Below, piece after piece: positions 9,390-19,449 of a stretch of 42,613 nucleotides of DNA (the first letter of the stretch is position 1; each line of letters starts with the position of its first letter). Below the pieces are notes generated by a model. The model did not search any database, was not told the origin of the DNA, and saw only the letters and a program-made list of their open reading frames with translations. This DNA is from Mucilaginibacter sp. Lineage in GTDB: Bacteria > Bacteroidota > Bacteroidia > Sphingobacteriales > Sphingobacteriaceae. The position numbers and the translations under genes are program-made. The stretch is taken from the NCBI GenBank assembly GCA_028287865.1, contig JAQBOU010000071.1, positions 1-42,613 of the forward strand, given 5' to 3'.

Positions 9390-11819
9390 ATGATAAAAAA
9401 TTATTTAAGAAGCGCTTTGAGGAATATTAAACGGAATCCGTTTATTTCATTCATCAACATATTCGGTTTAACAGTGGGTTTAACCTGTTGCCTGCTTATT
9501 TTAACTTATATTATTAATGAGCGGAGCTATGATAAATTCAATAAAAATGCTGAAGACATTTACAGGGTAACCCGCATATTTTATTCTGGGCCCAATGTGG
9601 AGAGCCTGCACCTAAGTTCAGTTGCCCCTCCGTTTGGGCCGCTATTGCAAAATGCTTTTCCGGATATAAAAAAAATAACCCGTATGTTGCCAAACGGCGT
9701 TACGCCGTTTCGCTATAAGAATAAGCTTTTTAATGAAAATAATGCCTTTTTTGCTGATGAGAATTTTTTCGATTTTTTTAGCATAATAGTTTTAAAAGGA
9801 GATGCTCATAGCGGTTTGTACGATCCTTATAGTGTGATGATGACGGAAGCGGTTGCCAAAAAATATTTTGGTGATGCTGATCCTATCAATAAAACTGTAT
9901 TGCTGGATAATAACAAGCACGAATTTAAGGTAACAGGTATTTTTACTCCATTTCCGTCCAATTCTCACATGCATCCGAACATATTAATGTCCTTTAATAC
10001 TTTAAAGGATACGGCGATCTATGGAGAAAAGCAATTGCAAACCAATTTTGGAAATAATTCGTTTTTTACTTATTTGTTTTTTCCTTCCGGGTATAATGTA
10101 GAAAGGATCAAATTGCAATTGCCGGATTTTTTGGATAAATATGTTCATCTTCCAGGGATGCCTGGCAATTTGAAAACCCACCAGGCAACTAAACTTACAT
10201 TGCAAAAGCTTACCGATATTCACCTTACCTCTCACCTTGATGATGAGATCGAGGAAAATGGTAGTATAGATCGGGTTTATATATTTTCGGCGATTGCTTT
10301 ATTTATCCTGCTGATAGCCTGTATCAATTACATGAATTTATCGACCGCCCGGTCGGCCCTAAGAGCTAAAGAGATCGGTATCAGGAAGGTGATAGGCGCA
10401 CAGCGTAAAGAAATTATTGTACAATTCTTAAGTGAATCTGTATTTATCACGCTTGTATCACTGATGCTTGCCTTTTTACTGACTGTTTTATTACTTCCCT
10501 TCATTAACCATTTGTCTAACCAGGCTTTATCTGTACATAGCTTATTTCAATGGCCGGTATTGTTATCGTTGCTGGCAGTACCTTTTGTAGTAGGGATTAT
10601 CAGCGGCATATATCCTGCTTTATTCATGTCGTCGTTTTTGCCTGTTAAGGTGCTCAAAGGGGTACTAAAGGTAGGAACAGGAAACCTGTCGTTCAGAAAA
10701 GTATTGGTAGTACTGCAGTTCGCCATATCTATCATTTTAATTGTTGCCACCACGGTAGTTTACCAGCAGCTACAGTTTATACAAAATAAAGCATTAGGCT
10801 TTAACAAGGATTTTGTTTTAACTACTCAATATACCCGCTTACTAAGCAGACAATATGATGCCTTTAAGACCGATATATTGAAAAACAGCGCAGTAAAGGA
10901 TATGGGCAGGTCGTCGCGCATTCCATCTGGCCGGTTATTGGACGAATCGGATGCTAAAGTTTTAGAAGGCGGGTCCATGCAGCCAATTAAAATAGATCTG
11001 AAGTACATTACAACCGACTATGGCTTTATTCCCACTTATGGTTTGCAGATGGCAGCCGGAAGGAATTTTTCGAAGGCTTTTTCAACAGATACCAATAATT
11101 ATGTCATTAACGAAGCGGCTGTCCGTGCGCTCGGGTGGAAAACGCCACAAAATGCATTGGGCAAGGATATTGCCTATGGCGGTATCAAAGGAAAAGTTAT
11201 CGGGGTGGTAAGAGATTTTCATTTTGAATCGCTGCATCAAAAGATCATTCCATTATTATTTCAACTGCCCGCCCAAGGGTATTATAACAGGCTATCCATA
11301 AAAATAGATGGCCGAAACGTTCAATCGGCTATTAATACTATACAAACCACCTGGCAAAAGTACCTGCCCGAAACTCCTTTTGATTTTACCTTTTTAGATG
11401 ACAAGTTTGCGCAGTTATACAATACCGAGCAGCAACAGGGAAGCCTGTTTACTATATTTAGTTGTATTGCTATTTTTATTGCTTGCCTTGGATTATTTGG
11501 TTTGTCAGCCTTTACTATTACGCAAAGAATTAAAGAAATCGGCGTGCGTAAGGTTTTAGGAGCCAGTGTTCCGCAAATAGTTATAGAGCTATCTAAGGAT
11601 TTTTTAAAGCTGGTTTTTATCGCTTCAATAATTGCCCTGCCCGTTGCCTGGTTCTCCATGAACAATTGGCTGCGTGATTTCGCATTCCGTATAAATATAA
11701 GCTGGTGGGTTTTGGTAATTGCAGGCGTAACAGCACTTATTATTGCGTTTATTACTGTAAGCTTTCAATCTGTTAAAGCTGCTTTAGCAAATCCGGTTAA
11801 GAGCCTTAGAAGTGAGTAG
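9390..11819 (+). CDS. ABC transporter permease, duplicated MacB/FtsX architecture (array member 5)
   Basis: An 809-residue paralogue. Start MIKNYLRSALRNIKRNPF, TM1 about 20-42, first periplasmic core up to about 295, coupling motifs AKEIGIRKVIGAQ near 325 and IKEIGVRKVLGAS near 715, second core about 455-670, and tail NPVKSLRSE. A 60-70 bp repeat spacer on each side, the downstream one nearly matching the upstream one, points to gene duplication that carried the spacer along. Same inferred role as its neighbours: the transmembrane part of a type VII-like ABC system. Confidence 0.93.
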   Translation: MIKNYLRSALRNIKRNPFISFINIFGLTVGLTCCLLILTYIINERSYDKFNKNAEDIYRVTRIFYSGPNVESLHLSSVAPPFGPLLQNAFPDIKKITRMLPNGVTPFRYKNKLFNENNAFFADENFFDFFSIIVLKGDAHSGLYDPYSVMMTEAVAKKYFGDADPINKTVLLDNNKHEFKVTGIFTPFPSNSHMHPNILMSFNTLKDTAIYGEKQLQTNFGNNSFFTYLFFPSGYNVERIKLQLPDFLDKYVHLPGMPGNLKTHQATKLTLQKLTDIHLTSHLDDEIEENGSIDRVYIFSAIALFILLIACINYMNLSTARSALRAKEIGIRKVIGAQRKEIIVQFLSESVFITLVSLMLAFLLTVLLLPFINHLSNQALSVHSLFQWPVLLSLLAVPFVVGIISGIYPALFMSSFLPVKVLKGVLKVGTGNLSFRKVLVVLQFAISIILIVATTVVYQQLQFIQNKALGFNKDFVLTTQYTRLLSRQYDAFKTDILKNSAVKDMGRSSRIPSGRLLDESDAKVLEGGSMQPIKIDLKYITTDYGFIPTYGLQMAAGRNFSKAFSTDTNNYVINEAAVRALGWKTPQNALGKDIAYGGIKGKVIGVVRDFHFESLHQKIIPLLFQLPAQGYYNRLSIKIDGRNVQSAINTIQTTWQKYLPETPFDFTFLDDKFAQLYNTEQQQGSLFTIFSCIAIFIACLGLFGLSAFTITQRIKEIGVRKVLGASVPQIVIELSKDFLKLVFIASIIALPVAWFSMNNWLRDFAFRINISWWVLVIAGVTALIIAFITVSFQSVKAALANPVKSLRSE

Positions 11820-11881
11820 GCAGTGGGCAGTAGAGTTTGCAGTTAAAATGACAATAACACAATGACAAATGACTAAATAAG
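11820..11881 (+). repeat. Intergenic repeat, near copy of 9325-9389
   Basis: CAGTGGGCAGTAGAGTTTGC, then AGTTAAAATGAC, then CACAATGACAAATGACTAAATAAG. The distal half is identical to the spacer before 9390. Non-coding. Confidence 0.65.
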
Positions 11882-14353
11882 ATGATAAAGAATTATTTTA
11901 AGATTGCACTCCGCAGCTTTTGGAAACATAAGCTATTTACATTGATCAATATTATCGGCCTTTCAATCGGTATCAGCGCTGCGCTGGTGATTTATTTGAT
12001 CGTTCATTTCGATTTTACCTTTGATAAATTTCATAAAGATGGTGACCGAATTTACAGAGTAGTCAGTAATTTTTCATTCCAGGGAGAAAAAGGATACAAT
12101 AGCGGGGTATGCGGACCGTTATCCGGTGCGGTTAAAAGCAACGTTACCGGCGTTGAAGTAACCGCTCCATTTTATACCTTGTATAGTCCCACCATATTTA
12201 TTCCCGGCAAGGGGAATGTTCCGGCGGTTAAGTTTAAAAACCAGGATAATATAGTGCTTGCCGGCCCTGAATATTTTGAAATATTTAAATATAAATGGCT
12301 TGCTGGTTCTCCAAAAGGCGCGCTGGATGCACCAAACCAGGTTGTATTGACATCTGAACAGGCGAAAAAGTACTTCTCATCATTGCCATATAACCAGATG
12401 ATAGGTAAAGTAGTCACTTATGATACTATAAAAACAACCGTTACCGGGATAGTGCAGTCATTGACCGGTAATACCGACTTCACCTTTCATGATTTTATAT
12501 CTTATAGCACAGGAGCTGTTAATAATGACCTAAAAAGCCAACTACAGATCACTGAATGGGAAAGTACTAATTCTGCCTCACAGCTTTTTATAAAGTTGTT
12601 GCCTTCGGTAAGTACAGTTCACATCGAGAAACAATTAAATGATATCCTTAAGAAGAATAGCCCGCCAAGGCCGGAAAGCAAGGGCAGTACACATGGCTTT
12701 AGTTTGCAGCCACTAAATGACGTACATTTTAATGTTAATTACGGAAATTTTGATAATGGCCGGATTGCCAGTAAAACTACATTGTATGGTTTATTAATTA
12801 TAGCCATATTCCTGCTGTTATTAGGCTGTATCAATTTTATAAATCTAACCACCGCCCAGGCCACGCAAAGGGCCAAAGAAATTGGCATCCGTAAAACAAT
12901 GGGAAGCAGCCGGGGCCAATTAATTATCCAGTTTTTAAGTGAGACTTTTTTTATAACACTTATAGCTGTTGTTATTTCGGCTGCGGTAGCACCTGTCATA
13001 TTAAAACTTTTTGCAGATTTTATTCCACCCGGTATCAAAGCAGATTTCTTGTCTCAGCCCGGCCTGATACTGTTCCTTTTAATATTAACTATTGTGGTCA
13101 GCCTTTTTTCGGGGTTTTATCCTGCTATTATGCTATCAGGATATAATCCTATAATGGTGCTTAAAAACCAGGCTGCGTCAAATAGCAGTAAAACGCGTAA
13201 CGCATGGCTGCGTAAATCATTAACGGTTACCCAATTCATTATCGCCCAGTTTTTTATCATGGCAACCGTGCTGGTAAGCAAGCAAATTTATTATGCGCTG
13301 CATAAAGACCTGGGCTTTAAAAAAGATGCCATTATAATTATAAACTCTCCATGGAAAAACCGCACTGCAAGTAAAAATCAGCTATTTTTGGATAAGCTGC
13401 GTGCAACGCCCCAGGTAGCGATGATCAGTGTTGGCAATACACCTCCATCATCGGGTAATACTAACTCAACTACAGTTACCTATAAGGATGGCAAGAAGGA
13501 AGTTAAAACCGAAGTTTTCCTGAAATTCGGCGATGAAAATTATATTCCACTGTATAAGATCAAGTTAACCGCAGGACGCGGCTTGCAACCTGGCGATACT
13601 TCAAAATCAGTAGTTATTAATACAACTTATGCTCATATACTTGGCTTCAAATCGCCGAACGATGCAATTGGCAAGATGTTGAACAAGTTTAACGGGAATA
13701 AAAATTTGAAAATTGTAGGCGTAGTTGCTGATTTTTATCAAAGATCATTGCACGCACCTATCAAGCCTTTAGCCATATTGATAAGTACAAACAGTTATCA
13801 AACCGGGACGTTTCATATCGCATTAAAACCACAAACACCTGGCGGAGATGAATGGAAAAAGGCTATTGCAACAATAGGAAAATCATGGAAGGAGACTTAT
13901 CCTGATGATGACTTTGAATATCATTTTTTTGATGAGACGATCGCTAAATTTTATGAATCAGAACAGCATACGTCTACATTATTAACATGGGCAACAGGTT
14001 TGTCTATATTTATAAGTTGCCTGGGATTGCTTGGATTGGCCATTTATACAACCAATCAAAGAACGAAAGAAATAGGAGTGCGTAAAGTGCTGGGAGCTTC
14101 GGTTTCGCAAATTGTTACTTTACTGTCAACAGAAATGATCTGGCTGATTTTACTGGCCTTTGTACTGGTGACGCCAATTGCCTGGTTAGCTATGAACAAA
14201 TGGATGCAACAATTTGCGGATCGAACAACTATCAGTTGGTGGATATTTGCGCTCAGCGGGGCAGGCATGTTAACTGCTGCGGTAATCACTTCCAGTTTCC
14301 AGACGGTAAAAGCAGCGATTGCCAACCCTGTTAAGAGTTTGAGGAGCGAGTAG
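11882..14353 (+). CDS. ABC transporter permease, duplicated MacB/FtsX architecture (array member 6)
   Basis: An 823-residue paralogue with start MIKNYFKIALRSFWKHK. TM1 about 20-42; a longer first periplasmic core reaching about residue 298; coupling motifs AKEIGIRKTMGSS near 329 and TKEIGVRKVLGAS near 728; tail NPVKSLRSE. The first core contains the distinctive string GEKGYNSGVCGPLSG absent from the paralogues. It follows member 5 by 62 bp of repeat DNA, in the same direction, and is likely in the same transcription unit. Confidence 0.93.
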   Translation: MIKNYFKIALRSFWKHKLFTLINIIGLSIGISAALVIYLIVHFDFTFDKFHKDGDRIYRVVSNFSFQGEKGYNSGVCGPLSGAVKSNVTGVEVTAPFYTLYSPTIFIPGKGNVPAVKFKNQDNIVLAGPEYFEIFKYKWLAGSPKGALDAPNQVVLTSEQAKKYFSSLPYNQMIGKVVTYDTIKTTVTGIVQSLTGNTDFTFHDFISYSTGAVNNDLKSQLQITEWESTNSASQLFIKLLPSVSTVHIEKQLNDILKKNSPPRPESKGSTHGFSLQPLNDVHFNVNYGNFDNGRIASKTTLYGLLIIAIFLLLLGCINFINLTTAQATQRAKEIGIRKTMGSSRGQLIIQFLSETFFITLIAVVISAAVAPVILKLFADFIPPGIKADFLSQPGLILFLLILTIVVSLFSGFYPAIMLSGYNPIMVLKNQAASNSSKTRNAWLRKSLTVTQFIIAQFFIMATVLVSKQIYYALHKDLGFKKDAIIIINSPWKNRTASKNQLFLDKLRATPQVAMISVGNTPPSSGNTNSTTVTYKDGKKEVKTEVFLKFGDENYIPLYKIKLTAGRGLQPGDTSKSVVINTTYAHILGFKSPNDAIGKMLNKFNGNKNLKIVGVVADFYQRSLHAPIKPLAILISTNSYQTGTFHIALKPQTPGGDEWKKAIATIGKSWKETYPDDDFEYHFFDETIAKFYESEQHTSTLLTWATGLSIFISCLGLLGLAIYTTNQRTKEIGVRKVLGASVSQIVTLLSTEMIWLILLAFVLVTPIAWLAMNKWMQQFADRTTISWWIFALSGAGMLTAAVITSSFQTVKAAIANPVKSLRSE

Positions 14354-14402
14354 GTAGTTTGCAGTGAACAGTACAGTTAAAATGACATATTAAACTAATG
14401 AC
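14354..14402 (+). repeat. Intergenic repeat, shortened relative
   Basis: GTAGTTTGCAGTGAACAG, then AGTTAAAATGACATATTAAAC, then TAATGACCAAAT. The same word types as the spacers at 9325 and 11820, but more diverged. Confidence 0.5.
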
Positions 14403-14408
14403 CAAATC

Positions 14409-16829
14409 ATGATAAAGAATTACTTTAAGATAGCGTGGCGCAACCTGTTACGTCACAAAGGATATTCAACTATTAATGTTGCGGGATTAACGGTTGGTAT
14501 AGCTGCCTGCCTGCTCATTTTTGTTATTATACAATACGAGTTGAGCTTTGATAAATTTCAACCTGATTATAAGAACATTTACCATATAGTTACGCAGCAA
14601 AAGCAAAATGACGGTGTAAGTTTTAACCCCGGAACTGCAATACCGGCCACCGATGCTTTAAGACTGGAATTTCCACAGGCAAAAGTGGGTTCGTTAAACG
14701 CCAGTTATGGCAGCCAGATAACTGTGCCGGAAAATAACAGCTCAAATGCAATCGCCGATAAAAAGTTTACGGAAGATGTGGGTGTGGCCTTTATAGAGAC
14801 GCAATACTTCAATATCTTCAGCTGGAAATGGCTGGCTGGCAATGCATCGGTTTTAGCCAATCCGAATATGGTGGTGTTAGATAAAAGCACTGCCACAAAG
14901 TATTTCGGTAACTGGACAACTGCTATCGGAAGGGCCATTAAAATGGATAATTTAATAACACTAAAAGTAGCAGGGATAATTGAAAATGCACCGGCTAACA
15001 GCGACTTCCCTTTTAAAATATTGATTTCCTATATCACCTGGAAGAATTATCCCAAACAATATAACTATTCCAAGGAATGGGGAATGTTAAGCAGCAACCA
15101 CCAGGTTTTTATGGCATTTCCGCCAAATATAAGCGAAAGTGATATCAGTGCCCAACTCAAGAAATTCACTGCTAAATATTATCAAACGGGGACCAAAGAC
15201 CGGCTGATCTTTGCTCAACCATTATCGCTGATGCATTTTGATACGCGGTTTGGCGATACATTGGGAGATCATATTACCAGTATGTCAACGCTTCGTACTT
15301 TATCTTTTATTGCCATTCTAATCATTATAATGGCTTCTATTAATTTTGTTAACCTTTCTACGGCGCAATCTGTAGGTCGCTCAAAAGAGGTAGGTATCCG
15401 CAAAGTTTTAGGGAGCAGCCGTAAACAATTGATCGTCCAGGTGATTGGCGAAACTGGTATTATTGTACTCGGAGCCGTAATACTGGCCATTGGGCTTGCC
15501 AAAACAGGGTTACCTTATTTAAAAAACATAGCCAGCGTACCTGACAATATCAGCTTAATAAATACAGCCAGTTTATTGTTTTTAGCAGCCACTACAATAA
15601 CTATTATCGTTTTATCGGGTATTTATCCTGCATTAATTGTGTCGGGCTTTAAACCGGTTTTAGCATTGAAAAACAAAATTACTGCTGCATCGGTAGGAGG
15701 GATCCCATTACGCAGAACCCTTGTAGTGGCGCAGTTTGCCATATCTCAACTATTGATCATCGGTACCATTGTAGCTGTTAACCAAATGGATTTTGTTAAT
15801 AAAGCTGACCTTGGATTCAATAAAAATGCTGTTTTAATTATACCGGGATATACCGATAGTATCAGCCTTCAAAAAATGCAGGCATTTAAGCAGCAATTGT
15901 TGCAAACTCCGGCTGTACAGGCGGTAAGTTTTGCATCAGATGCACCGTCATCTGATAATAACTCCTCTAATAATTTCTATTTTAACCATTCAAAAAAGGA
16001 TCCGGGCTTCCCTACATTCGTAAAAATTGGCGACGCTGATTATTTTAAAACCTTTGGTCTTCATTTCACAACAGGTAAGGGTTATGATGTTAGTGACACC
16101 TTGCGCCAGGTAGTTGTAAATCAAACGTTGCTGCGTAAATTGGGTGTGCAGCATGATGAGGATGCCATTGGTAAAACCATAAGTTTAGGAGGAGGTACCT
16201 GGGCTGCGATAACGGGAGTGGTTGCAGATTTTAAAACTAATTCCCTGAGAGAAACAGTAAAGCCTATAGTTATTTATCCTTTTAAAAAATATGAATCACA
16301 GGCAACTATAAAATTGAAAACAAACAACCTGGTTAAAACTGTCGCCTCAATTCAGTCACTTTGGGAAAGTACCTATCCCGAGTATGCTTATAACGGGTTT
16401 TTTCTTGATGATAACATAGCCAAGTTTTATAAACAGGAAAACCAGCTGGCATTGGTTTACAAAATATTTGCCGCGATAGCCATCTTTATTTCATGTCTTG
16501 GTTTGTATGGTTTGGTTTCCTTTATGGCAGTGCAAAGAACAAAAGAAGTGGGGATACGAAAAGTGCTGGGCGCCTCGGTAAGCAGCATTGTGTACTTATT
16601 TTCAAAAGAATTTATGGTTTTGATATCAATTTCTTTTGTAATTGCGATGCCGGCCGCATGGTACATCATGACAGGCTGGCTTCAAAATTTTGCTTACCGC
16701 ATACCCTTAAACGCCTGGATATTTCTATTTGCAATTGTTATATCATCAATAATAGCTTGGTTAACCGTGGGTTATAAAGCAATAAGAGCAGCTTTGGTTA
16801 ACCCGGTTAAGAGTTTGAGGAGCGAGTAA
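14409..16829 (+). CDS. ABC transporter permease, duplicated MacB/FtsX architecture (array member 7)
   Basis: An 806-residue paralogue with start MIKNYFKIAWRNLLRHKG. TM1 about 20-42; coupling motifs SKEVGIRKVLGSS near 323 and TKEVGIRKVLGAS near 711; C-terminal half with TMs in FAAIAIFISCLGLYGL and IFLFAIVISSIIAWL; tail NPVKSLRSE. The two periplasmic cores are Ser/Asn-rich. It lies 55 bp after member 6. Function inferred only from family: inner-membrane half of an ABC exporter or lipid/peptide mechanotransmission complex. Confidence 0.93.
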   Translation: MIKNYFKIAWRNLLRHKGYSTINVAGLTVGIAACLLIFVIIQYELSFDKFQPDYKNIYHIVTQQKQNDGVSFNPGTAIPATDALRLEFPQAKVGSLNASYGSQITVPENNSSNAIADKKFTEDVGVAFIETQYFNIFSWKWLAGNASVLANPNMVVLDKSTATKYFGNWTTAIGRAIKMDNLITLKVAGIIENAPANSDFPFKILISYITWKNYPKQYNYSKEWGMLSSNHQVFMAFPPNISESDISAQLKKFTAKYYQTGTKDRLIFAQPLSLMHFDTRFGDTLGDHITSMSTLRTLSFIAILIIIMASINFVNLSTAQSVGRSKEVGIRKVLGSSRKQLIVQVIGETGIIVLGAVILAIGLAKTGLPYLKNIASVPDNISLINTASLLFLAATTITIIVLSGIYPALIVSGFKPVLALKNKITAASVGGIPLRRTLVVAQFAISQLLIIGTIVAVNQMDFVNKADLGFNKNAVLIIPGYTDSISLQKMQAFKQQLLQTPAVQAVSFASDAPSSDNNSSNNFYFNHSKKDPGFPTFVKIGDADYFKTFGLHFTTGKGYDVSDTLRQVVVNQTLLRKLGVQHDEDAIGKTISLGGGTWAAITGVVADFKTNSLRETVKPIVIYPFKKYESQATIKLKTNNLVKTVASIQSLWESTYPEYAYNGFFLDDNIAKFYKQENQLALVYKIFAAIAIFISCLGLYGLVSFMAVQRTKEVGIRKVLGASVSSIVYLFSKEFMVLISISFVIAMPAAWYIMTGWLQNFAYRIPLNAWIFLFAIVISSIIAWLTVGYKAIRAALVNPVKSLRSE

Positions 16830-16901
16830 ACGATATAATTAGACAGACGCATAATTTTTTAAGGCCCAAATAAAAATAAATAATTCAAGAAAAATATCAA
16901 A

Positions 16902-19415
16902 ATGCTAAAAATCAACCTAAAACTGGCTGTAAGGAATATTTTCCGGAATAAGCTGTACACAGTAATTAATATCATGGGTTTAAGTGTAGCAAGTGCATTT
17001 TGTGTTCTTGTTTATTTTTACATTAAAAACGAACAGTCATTTGATGCTTTCCATACTGACATAAACCAGCTATATCGTGTAGAACAAACAGATATATTTG
17101 GTTCATCTGAACATTTAAAACCGAATAAGAATTTCTTTTCCTTTTTAATGCAGGATGCAGAGCAGGTAAATATGATCCAAACGCCGACAGTTTTAGCGAT
17201 TGATTTGAAAAGAAACTTTCCCGAAATTGAAAATGCCATTCGCTTTGAAGGCCTCGGTGCCGAGACCATCAGGGTAGGCAATAAAAGCTTTAAGGAACAG
17301 GATAATAACCTTACTTATGCAGATGCTGATTTTTTTAAGGTGTTCAATTATCCTTTAATTTATGGCAGCGCTAATGAGGTATTGTCGGGGCAAAATCAAC
17401 AAGCTGCTATCAGTGAAAGGCTGGCAATAAAATATTTCGGCACAACTAACGCGGTAGGTAAAACCTTTACCATGCCTAATGAGCCAAATCAGCCGCCGGT
17501 AACGGTTAGCGGTGTTTTTAAGGACTTTCCGGTTAACTCCAGCTTTCAGTTTGATATGATCATTCCAATGGAGTCAAACCCCGATTACAAATCAAATGTG
17601 GCCCGTGGCAGGGATGCATTTAGCGATCCGCTTATCATCAAGCTTAAAAAAGGAGTGGATGTAAATAAGTTCCGGCATAAGCTAAATATTTTTGCAGCTA
17701 CTTATTTTAATGATCTGGTAAAGCATATGAAAAAAGGCGATCCGAAAAAGAAGTATGGCAGTATGGATATAATATTGAGGCCGTTTGTTAGGGCACATTA
17801 CAACCAGGCAGTGGGTTGGAGCCATTACACCGATCTTAAAAGCATTTACCAGGTGATTTGCATCGCTGCTGTGATACTATTTATTGCTTGCTTAAACTAT
17901 ATATTGCTTACTTTAACCAGTACAGTTTCGCGTTCGCAGGATGTTGGCATCCGCAAAACAATTGGTGCAGGCAGGTTTCCAATTGTACTGCAGTATTATA
18001 CCGAAACTCAACTGTTGGCTTGTTTAGCTGTATTGCTGGGCTATATCATCGCTATTTTGTGTTTGCCCTTTTTTGGAAGCCTTACGGGTGCCTCCATTGC
18101 ATTATCGAGCTTTTCTTTTGGAGCCATTTTTATATTTCTGCTTGTATTGTCTTTATTATTGGGTTTATTGGCTGGTGTTTATCCTGCACTCACTATGTCG
18201 GGGCTAAAACCACTTAATATTATGCGCAATTTTTCGGCGTATAAGCTCAATCCCCTTTTATCAAAATTTTTGGTTGTTACTCAATTTACCATTTGCGTAA
18301 TACTGATAATATCCACATTGGTAATCAACAAACAAATCCATTTTATCAACCAAACGGATATGGGCTTTAATAAAGATCAGGTACTTATTGTCCATTCTCC
18401 TTACGGCTGGCAAGACAAGCAGCATACACTGGCTTTAAAAGCACAACTTTACAATTACGCTTTAACAGAACCCGGGATACAGGATATTACCAGTGTAAGT
18501 ATCATTTTCGGAGGTTTTAATAATAATGGTTTTTTTATAAATGGTGGAAGAGTAATGTTACAGGCCCCAGATGTTGACTATAATTATTTTAGTTTTTTAC
18601 ACATTCCAATAATTAAAGGCCGGTCTTTTTCCAGGGATATTACAAGCGATACGGCGAAGTTAAACTTGCCGGGATTAAGAACTGCCCAATCTCTTTCGCT
18701 GGCAATGCGGTCAATTGTTGTAAATGAAACACTTTATAACATGCTAGGGAAACCAAGGCTTGATGAGGTAAACCCGCAAATGGGAGGTGTTATAATTGGC
18801 GTTTGCAAGGACTACCATACACAGGACCTGACTCAAAAAATACAGCCGGCATTTCATACCGAAGAAAAATATACACCCAATAGTTTCTGGATAAAAATAA
18901 AAGCGGGCCAGAACGTTCCGGTTATGTTAAATAAAATTAAAACGAAATGGAACAGCTTAACTAATTCTGCTCCCTTTGACTATACCTTTCTGGATCAGGA
19001 AGTCGCAAAAAGCTATGAGTCGTATTTACGTTGGATGAAAACAATAACAGTAGCCAGTTTCCTTGCTATTGTTGTGTCGTGCCTTGGCTTGTTCGGGCTA
19101 TCGGGTCTTACCACGCTGAATCGTACAAAAGAAATTGGTATCCGTAAAGTATTAGGGGCATCGGTTTCTAACCTGTTTATATTGCTTAACCGGTCGACCA
19201 TTTTAATGGCATTGGTCTCATTTATCATCGCTGCCCCCGTTGCTTTATATCTGGTACACGGGTGGCTCGATAACTTTGCCTACCGGATTAAGCCTGATTG
19301 GGTGTTATTTACATCAGCAGGTGTAATTGCGATAATTACTGCACTTATAGCGGTAAGTTATCATACCATTAAAGCAGCCACAGGCAACCCGGTTAATAGC
19401 TTACGGAGCGAGTAG
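16902..19415 (+). CDS. ABC transporter permease, duplicated MacB/FtsX architecture (array member 8, last)
   Basis: At 837 residues this is the longest and most diverged array member. Its start MLKINLKLAVRNIFRNK differs from the MIKNYFK type, and its 72-bp upstream spacer has none of the AATGAC/GCAGT repeats. Coupling motifs are SQDVGIRKTIGAG near 344 and TKEIGIRKVLGAS near 742. The conserved tail NPVNSLRSE is kept. The first periplasmic core carries an extra segment (about residues 75-95, rich in Phe, Gln and Asn). It is convergent with cysN, with a shared hairpin between them. Confidence 0.92.
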   Translation: MLKINLKLAVRNIFRNKLYTVINIMGLSVASAFCVLVYFYIKNEQSFDAFHTDINQLYRVEQTDIFGSSEHLKPNKNFFSFLMQDAEQVNMIQTPTVLAIDLKRNFPEIENAIRFEGLGAETIRVGNKSFKEQDNNLTYADADFFKVFNYPLIYGSANEVLSGQNQQAAISERLAIKYFGTTNAVGKTFTMPNEPNQPPVTVSGVFKDFPVNSSFQFDMIIPMESNPDYKSNVARGRDAFSDPLIIKLKKGVDVNKFRHKLNIFAATYFNDLVKHMKKGDPKKKYGSMDIILRPFVRAHYNQAVGWSHYTDLKSIYQVICIAAVILFIACLNYILLTLTSTVSRSQDVGIRKTIGAGRFPIVLQYYTETQLLACLAVLLGYIIAILCLPFFGSLTGASIALSSFSFGAIFIFLLVLSLLLGLLAGVYPALTMSGLKPLNIMRNFSAYKLNPLLSKFLVVTQFTICVILIISTLVINKQIHFINQTDMGFNKDQVLIVHSPYGWQDKQHTLALKAQLYNYALTEPGIQDITSVSIIFGGFNNNGFFINGGRVMLQAPDVDYNYFSFLHIPIIKGRSFSRDITSDTAKLNLPGLRTAQSLSLAMRSIVVNETLYNMLGKPRLDEVNPQMGGVIIGVCKDYHTQDLTQKIQPAFHTEEKYTPNSFWIKIKAGQNVPVMLNKIKTKWNSLTNSAPFDYTFLDQEVAKSYESYLRWMKTITVASFLAIVVSCLGLFGLSGLTTLNRTKEIGIRKVLGASVSNLFILLNRSTILMALVSFIIAAPVALYLVHGWLDNFAYRIKPDWVLFTSAGVIAIITALIAVSYHTIKAATGNPVNSLRSE

Positions 19416-19422
19416 GGGAAAA

Positions 19423-19449
19423 GTATCAGTGAATATTAATCACTGATAC
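19423..19449. terminator. Bidirectional hairpin between convergent permease and cysN
   Basis: The perfect 10-bp inverted repeat GTATCAGTGA/TCACTGATAC has a 7-base loop. On the minus strand it is followed by TTTT, so it works best as terminator of the sulfate operon. It overlaps the last five codons of cysN (RGISD and stop at 19436). Confidence 0.75.
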
